Assembly (NCBI GenBank): GCA_905211615.1
Contig: CAJMBB010000138.1
Coordinates: forward strand, 1 to 5,234
Direction: 5' to 3'
From: an uncultured Collinsella sp.
GTDB lineage: Bacteria > Actinomycetota > Coriobacteriia > Coriobacteriales > Coriobacteriaceae
DNA length: 5,234 nucleotides
Shown here piece after piece: positions 1-5,234 of the stretch. Each line of letters starts with the position of its first letter. Within the stretch, counting starts at the first letter, position 1. The translations under genes were made by a program, and so were the position numbers. The notes beneath the pieces are model-generated. The model was given only the letters and a program-made list of their open reading frames with translations, had not been told where the DNA came from and did no database searches.

Positions 1-56
1 ACGATCGACTTCATGTGCCGCCATGCGGCCGGGGCGAACGCGGGTCCAAGATTGTC
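1..56. other. Short flank beyond the gyrA terminator, no supported gene
   Basis: These 56 bases lie beyond the gyrA terminator. They are GC-rich and open in several frames, but too short to judge. A minus-strand ATG at 22-24 could begin a reading frame that leaves the window after a few codons (MAAHEVDR). It has no recognisable ribosome binding site in front of it. No plus-strand stop codon or tRNA-like structure is evident. Confidence 0.4.
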
Positions 57-89
57 AAAAAAGCGGTCGGCGCGCAGTGCGCCGACCGC
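57..89 (-). terminator. Intrinsic terminator downstream of gyrA
   Basis: On the minus strand, GCGGTCGGCGC (89-79) pairs perfectly with GCGCCGACCGC (73-63). This makes an 11-bp, almost all-GC stem with a 5-base loop (ACTGC), followed directly by six T residues (62-57). It starts about 40 bases after the gyrA stop codon, so it should end the gyrB-gyrA transcript. On the plus strand the hairpin has no following T tract, so it looks one-directional. Confidence 0.93.
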
Positions 90-129
90 CGATATATGGG
101 GTCTGATGGTTTTTGCCAGCTAGGGCCTC

Positions 130-2871
130 TTACTCGTCTAGGAGATCTTCTGGCATGTCGTTGCCGTCGCCTAGATCGACAGGGGTTTCTTCGGGGGCAG
201 AGCCGTTTTCCGTGGCTTCACCTTCGGGCTTCTCTTTGGCGGCCGTCATGCGGGCTACGGCGCAGATGCGGTCGTTGTCGTCGACGGTCATCATCTTGAC
301 GCCCTGGGTGGCGCGGCCAGTCTGGCTGATCTCATCGGTCTTGACGCGAATGACCGTCGCGCCCTCCGTCACGATGAACAGCTCGTGCTGCGGGCCCACC
401 GTCTTCATGGCCGCGAGGTTACCCTTACGCTCGGTCATTTGGATGGTGTAGACGCCCTGGCCGCCGCGATTCTGCTCCGGGTAGTCCGCAACCGGCGTGC
501 GCTTGCCGTAGCCGCGCTCGGTGATGACGAACAGATCACCGTTGCCGTTAGTGACTTCCATGCCCAGAACGCTCACGCCGTCCTTCATACCAATACCGCG
601 AACGCCGCTGGTATCGCGGCCGGTGGCGCGCACCTGCTCCTCGGAGAACATGATCGCCTTGCCCGCGGTGGTAGCCAGGATAATCTTGTCGCCCTCGCGC
701 ACGCGGCGCACGTTCAGCAGTGCATCGTCGTCACGCAGGTTGATAGCGATCAGGCCATCACGGCGGCTACGATCGTAAGCGCTCATCACGGTCTTCTTGA
801 CCATGCCGCTCTTGGTGGCAAACATCAGGTACTCGTCGGCAGGGAACTCGCGGCAACTGATGACGCTCGCGATCTTCTCGCCCTCCTCGAAGGGCAGCAG
901 GTTGACGATCGCGGTACCGCGCGCCTGGCGCGTACCCACCGGCAGCTCGTGCACCTTCAGGCGATAGACCTTGCCCTTGCTCGAGAAGAACAGCACGTAC
1001 TCGTGCGTGGACGCGATGAACATCTCGTCGATAACATCGTCCTCTTTGAGGTTGACGCCCGACACGCCCTTGCCACCGCGTTTCTGGGCACGGTAGGCGG
1101 CCACCGGAATGCGCTTGACATAGCCGGTGTGGGTGATGGTCACGACCATATCCTCGTCGGCGATGAGGTCCTCGACATCCAGGTCCTTCTCAACCTGGCT
1201 GATCTCAGTGCGGCGCTTGTCACCGAACTTCTTGGAGATCTCGCGCATCTCTTCCTTGATGACGCCCAGGATCTTCTCCTCATGCGCCAGCAGGTCCTCG
1301 TAGTAGGCGATGGCGCGGCGCAGGCCGTCCAACTCTTCTTGGATCTTGTCGCGCTCCAGGCCGGTCAGGCGGCGCAACTTCATCTCGAGGATGGCCGTGG
1401 TCTGCTCGGGCGTAAAGCCAAAGCGCTCGATCAGGCGGCTGCTGGCCTCGGAGTCGGTCTGCGAGGAACGGATGATGCTGATGACCTCGTCGATATGGTC
1501 AAGGGCCATCAGGTAACCCTCGAGGATATGCGCGCGGGCCTGGGCCTTCTTAAGGTCGAAGCGGGTGCGGCGAGTGACGACGTCGACCTGGTGGTCGATG
1601 TAGTGCTGCAGCATCTCGCGCAGGCTCAGGCATTTGGGAACGCCGTTGACGAGCGCCAGGTTGTTGGCGCCGAAGGTCGTCTGCAGCGAGGTGTACTTAT
1701 ACAGGTTGTTGAGCACGACCTGCGGAATGACGCCCTTCTTGAGCTCGATGACCAGACGGATGCCCTTCTGGTTGGACTCATCGCGCATATCCGAGATGCC
1801 CTCGATGCGTTTATCGTTGACGAGCTGGGCGATCTTCTCCTGCAGGGTGCCCTTGTTGACCATGTAGGGAATCTCGGTAAAGACCAGGCGGCTGCGGCCG
1901 GTCTTGGTGGACTCCACATGTGCCTTGGCACGCACGGTAATGGAGCCGCGGCCGGTCTCGTAGCTCTGCTTAATGCCGGCGCTGCCCATGATGATGGCGC
2001 CGGTGGGGAAGTCAGGACCGGGCATGATCTGCATGAGTTCGTCGACGGTGGCGTCGGGGTTGTCGATCAGGTAGCAGGTGGCCTCGATCGCCTCGGTGAG
2101 GTTATGCGGGGCGATGTTGGTGGCCATGCCGACGGCGATGCCCTGGCTGCCGTTAACCAGCAGGTTGGGGAAGCGCGCAGGCAGCGCCACGGGCTCGGCG
2201 AGCGATTCGTCGTAGTTGGGCTGCCAGTCGACGGTATCCTTCTGCAAGTCACGCAGCAGTTCCATGGCGGGCTTGGCCAGGCGACTCTCGGTGTAACGCA
2301 TGGCTGCCGCGCCGTCGCCGTCGATGTTGCCGAAGTTGCCATGACCGTCGATGAGCGGCGTGCGCATGGAGAACCACTGTGCCAGGCGGACCATGGCCTC
2401 GTAGACCGCGGAGTCGCCGTGCGGATGGTACTTACCGATAACTTCGCCGACCGTCCAAGCGGACTTCTTGTGCGGACGGTTGGGGTAGATGCCGCTCTCG
2501 TTCATCGCGTACAGGATGCGGCGGTGCACCGGCTTTAAGCCGTCGCGCACGTCCGGCAGGGCGCGCGCCGTGATGACCGACATCGAATACTCGATAAACG
2601 ACTGCTTCATCTCGCGGCCAAACTCCGAAATCTGGAGCTGACCGCCGTTGATATCCTCGCCGGCCGAGGCGCCACGGTCGACTTCGCCAAAGCTCTCCTC
2701 GAGCTCACCGTCGTCGTCCTCTTCCTCGTCATCATCGGCATCGGGGTTATAGGCGTCCGGGTCGCCGTCCTCGCCCTGCTCAGCACGGGCAAGCAGGCGC
2801 TTCAGATCGTCGGGCATACCGGCATCGCCGGCCTGGTCCATACCCTCGTTATTGTTGATATCGTCTGCCAC
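130..2871 (-). CDS. gyrA: DNA gyrase subunit A
   Basis: This is the DNA-cleaving and DNA-wrapping subunit of gyrase, the type IIA topoisomerase that introduces negative supercoils using ATP hydrolysed by GyrB. It has 913 residues, against about 820-875 in common homologues. Residues 1-71 are an unusual acidic extension. The conserved core begins near 80 ([12 protein letters not shown]). The winged-helix breakage region includes [10 protein letters not shown] (149-158) and the catalytic tyrosine Y193, preceded by R192, in AAAMRYTE. The tower and coiled-coil regions follow to about 565. A six-bladed beta-pinwheel then runs from about 573 to 870. The GyrA box QKRGGKG (596-602) identifies GyrA rather than ParC. 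A second box-like motif, QNRGGQG, is at 800-806. The tail 877-913 is acidic. S154 and E158 match E. coli positions 83 and 87 and look like quinolone-susceptible residues. The GTG start is chosen for its AGGAGGT; the ATG codons at residues 11 and 19 lack well-spaced sites. The stop is TAA. Confidence 0.98.
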   Translation of the reverse strand: MADDINNNEGMDQAGDAGMPDDLKRLLARAEQGEDGDPDAYNPDADDDEEEDDDGELEESFGEVDRGASAGEDINGGQLQISEFGREMKQSFIEYSMSVITARALPDVRDGLKPVHRRILYAMNESGIYPNRPHKKSAWTVGEVIGKYHPHGDSAVYEAMVRLAQWFSMRTPLIDGHGNFGNIDGDGAAAMRYTESRLAKPAMELLRDLQKDTVDWQPNYDESLAEPVALPARFPNLLVNGSQGIAVGMATNIAPHNLTEAIEATCYLIDNPDATVDELMQIMPGPDFPTGAIIMGSAGIKQSYETGRGSITVRAKAHVESTKTGRSRLVFTEIPYMVNKGTLQEKIAQLVNDKRIEGISDMRDESNQKGIRLVIELKKGVIPQVVLNNLYKYTSLQTTFGANNLALVNGVPKCLSLREMLQHYIDHQVDVVTRRTRFDLKKAQARAHILEGYLMALDHIDEVISIIRSSQTDSEASSRLIERFGFTPEQTTAILEMKLRRLTGLERDKIQEELDGLRRAIAYYEDLLAHEEKILGVIKEEMREISKKFGDKRRTEISQVEKDLDVEDLIADEDMVVTITHTGYVKRIPVAAYRAQKRGGKGVSGVNLKEDDVIDEMFIASTHEYVLFFSSKGKVYRLKVHELPVGTRQARGTAIVNLLPFEEGEKIASVISCREFPADEYLMFATKSGMVKKTVMSAYDRSRRDGLIAINLRDDDALLNVRRVREGDKIILATTAGKAIMFSEEQVRATGRDTSGVRGIGMKDGVSVLGMEVTNGNGDLFVITERGYGKRTPVADYPEQNRGGQGVYTIQMTERKGNLAAMKTVGPQHELFIVTEGATVIRVKTDEISQTGRATQGVKMMTVDDNDRICAVARMTAAKEKPEGEATENGSAPEETPVDLGDGNDMPEDLLDE

Positions 2872-2874
2872 GTT

Positions 2875-2881
2875 ACCTCCT
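2875..2881 (-). promoter_or_regulatory. gyrA ribosome binding site
   Basis: The minus strand reads AGGAGGT, a near-perfect Shine-Dalgarno sequence. Four bases (TAAC) separate AGGAGG from the GTG start at 2871-2869. The motif begins one base after the gyrB TAA stop (2885-2883), so ribosomes finishing gyrB end on top of it. This supports both the GTG start, and therefore the acidic N-terminal extension, and translational coupling of gyrA to gyrB. Confidence 0.9.
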
Positions 2882-2882
2882 C

Positions 2883-4962
<2,080 letters not shown>

Positions 4963-4965
<3 letters not shown>

Positions 4966-4992
4966 AAAATACCCTCGGGAACGAGGGTATTT
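4963..4992 (-). terminator. Intrinsic terminator between dciA and gyrB
   Basis: On the minus strand, AAATACCCTCG (4992-4982) pairs with CGAGGGTATTT (4977-4967). This makes an 11-bp stem with a TTCC tetraloop, and the stem's last three T residues run into four more (4966-4963) for seven in a row. It begins 26 bases after the dciA stop codon. It should end transcripts coming from the upstream replication genes, so gyrB-gyrA would need its own promoter. The plus strand has no T tract after the hairpin. Confidence 0.9.
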
Positions 4993-5018
4993 GGCTCTAC
5001 AAGGCCACCAGATGCGAT

Positions 5019-5234
5019 TTAAGGCTCTTTTTTGCTTTGCACGCCCTTGGCCCACTCGGCACTGGCTCTCATGGCATTCTCGAGGGCCTCGCGCAGTTTT
5101 TGGTCTTCGATGGGCGCCACTTGGCGCTCGATCTCGGTACGCTCGGCCTCACTTAGGTCGGCGTGCGGGGCCGGCGGTCGCTCGGTCGGCGCCGGGCGCA
5201 GGCGCTCCTTGGCGGCAGGCGGCGTGTGACCGGG
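5019..5234 (-). CDS. C-terminal fragment of a probable DciA (DUF721) protein
   Basis: This minus-strand frame enters from the window edge and runs for 71 residues to a TAA at 5021-5019. The first 25 or so visible residues are rich in proline, alanine and arginine and look like a flexible linker. The remainder is a charged, probably helical segment containing EIERQVAPIEDQKLREALEN. A tail with an acidic-Asp-x-x-LREAL pattern is familiar from DUF721/DciA proteins, which help load the replicative helicase DnaB at replication forks in bacteria lacking DnaC. The folded DUF721 domain would lie upstream, outside the window, so identification rests on this tail and on the position directly before gyrB, where dciA is commonly found. 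The gene is cut by the window edge; nothing suggests it is broken. A terminator follows 26 bases after the stop. Confidence 0.65.
   Translation of the reverse strand, partial: PGHTPPAAKERLRPAPTERPPAPHADLSEAERTEIERQVAPIEDQKLREALENAMRASAEWAKGVQSKKEP

Noticed and set aside
1..24. Possible start of a further minus-strand gene at an ATG (22-24)
   Set aside because: Only eight codons are visible and no ribosome binding site precedes the ATG, so it cannot be supported.
385..2538. Long plus-strand open frame of 717 codons antisense to gyrA
   Set aside because: Its codons are exact reverse complements of gyrA codons. It stays open because gyrA avoids TTA, CTA and TCA there, as expected from GC-rich codon bias. 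The protein is low-complexity and resembles no family I know.
2710..2736. GAC/GAG/GAT-rich stretch considered as an unstable microsatellite repeat
   Set aside because: The nine Asp/Glu codons mix GAT, GAC, GAG and GAA with no uniform repeat unit, so it reads as coded acidic protein rather than a slippage tract.
5032..5229. Plus-strand frame opposite the dciA tail
   Set aside because: The minus-strand frame ends properly, is followed by a terminator and fits the gene order. The plus-strand frame is Arg/Ser/Ala-rich shadow sequence without a supporting start signal.

Overview
The window carries a compact DNA gyrase locus, read entirely from the minus strand. In transcription order it holds the 3' end of a probable dciA (DUF721) gene, an intrinsic terminator, a short promoter and leader region, gyrB, gyrA and a second intrinsic terminator. 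The order dciA-gyrB-gyrA is the end of the widespread dnaA-dnaN-recF-dciA-gyrB-gyrA cluster near the chromosomal origin, so this is a core, vertically inherited region. I see no mobile element, CRISPR array, tRNA or rRNA.

The organism is most likely a GC-rich Actinomycetota. The GyrB and GyrA sequences, including a GyrB without the large TOPRIM insertion of E. coli, suggest Coriobacteriia (Collinsella/Atopobium-like). This is inference from family resemblance and not proven. Codon usage is strongly biased: the sense codons TTA, CTA and TCA are absent from long stretches of both genes, which leaves very long codon-aligned antisense frames open.

Layout: 1-56 holds nothing firm. 57-89 is the gyrA terminator. 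130-2871 is gyrA (GTG start, 913 aa). 2872-2882 is an 11-base gap carrying the gyrA ribosome binding site. 2883-4913 is gyrB (GTG start, 676 aa). 4914-5018 contains the gyrB ribosome binding site, a candidate promoter and the dciA terminator. 5019-5234 is the dciA C-terminus, cut by the window edge.

GyrB (ATPase plus TOPRIM) and GyrA (DNA cleavage plus wrapping) form the A2B2 enzyme that introduces negative supercoils. Their 11-base spacing and matching translation signals suggest balanced co-expression. The terminator after dciA separates them from the upstream replication genes.

No wholly new system is visible. The most unusual features are an acidic N-terminal extension of about 71 residues on GyrA, an additional acidic GyrA C-tail, and a charged insertion plus an altered QLWETTMDP-type motif near the end of GyrB.
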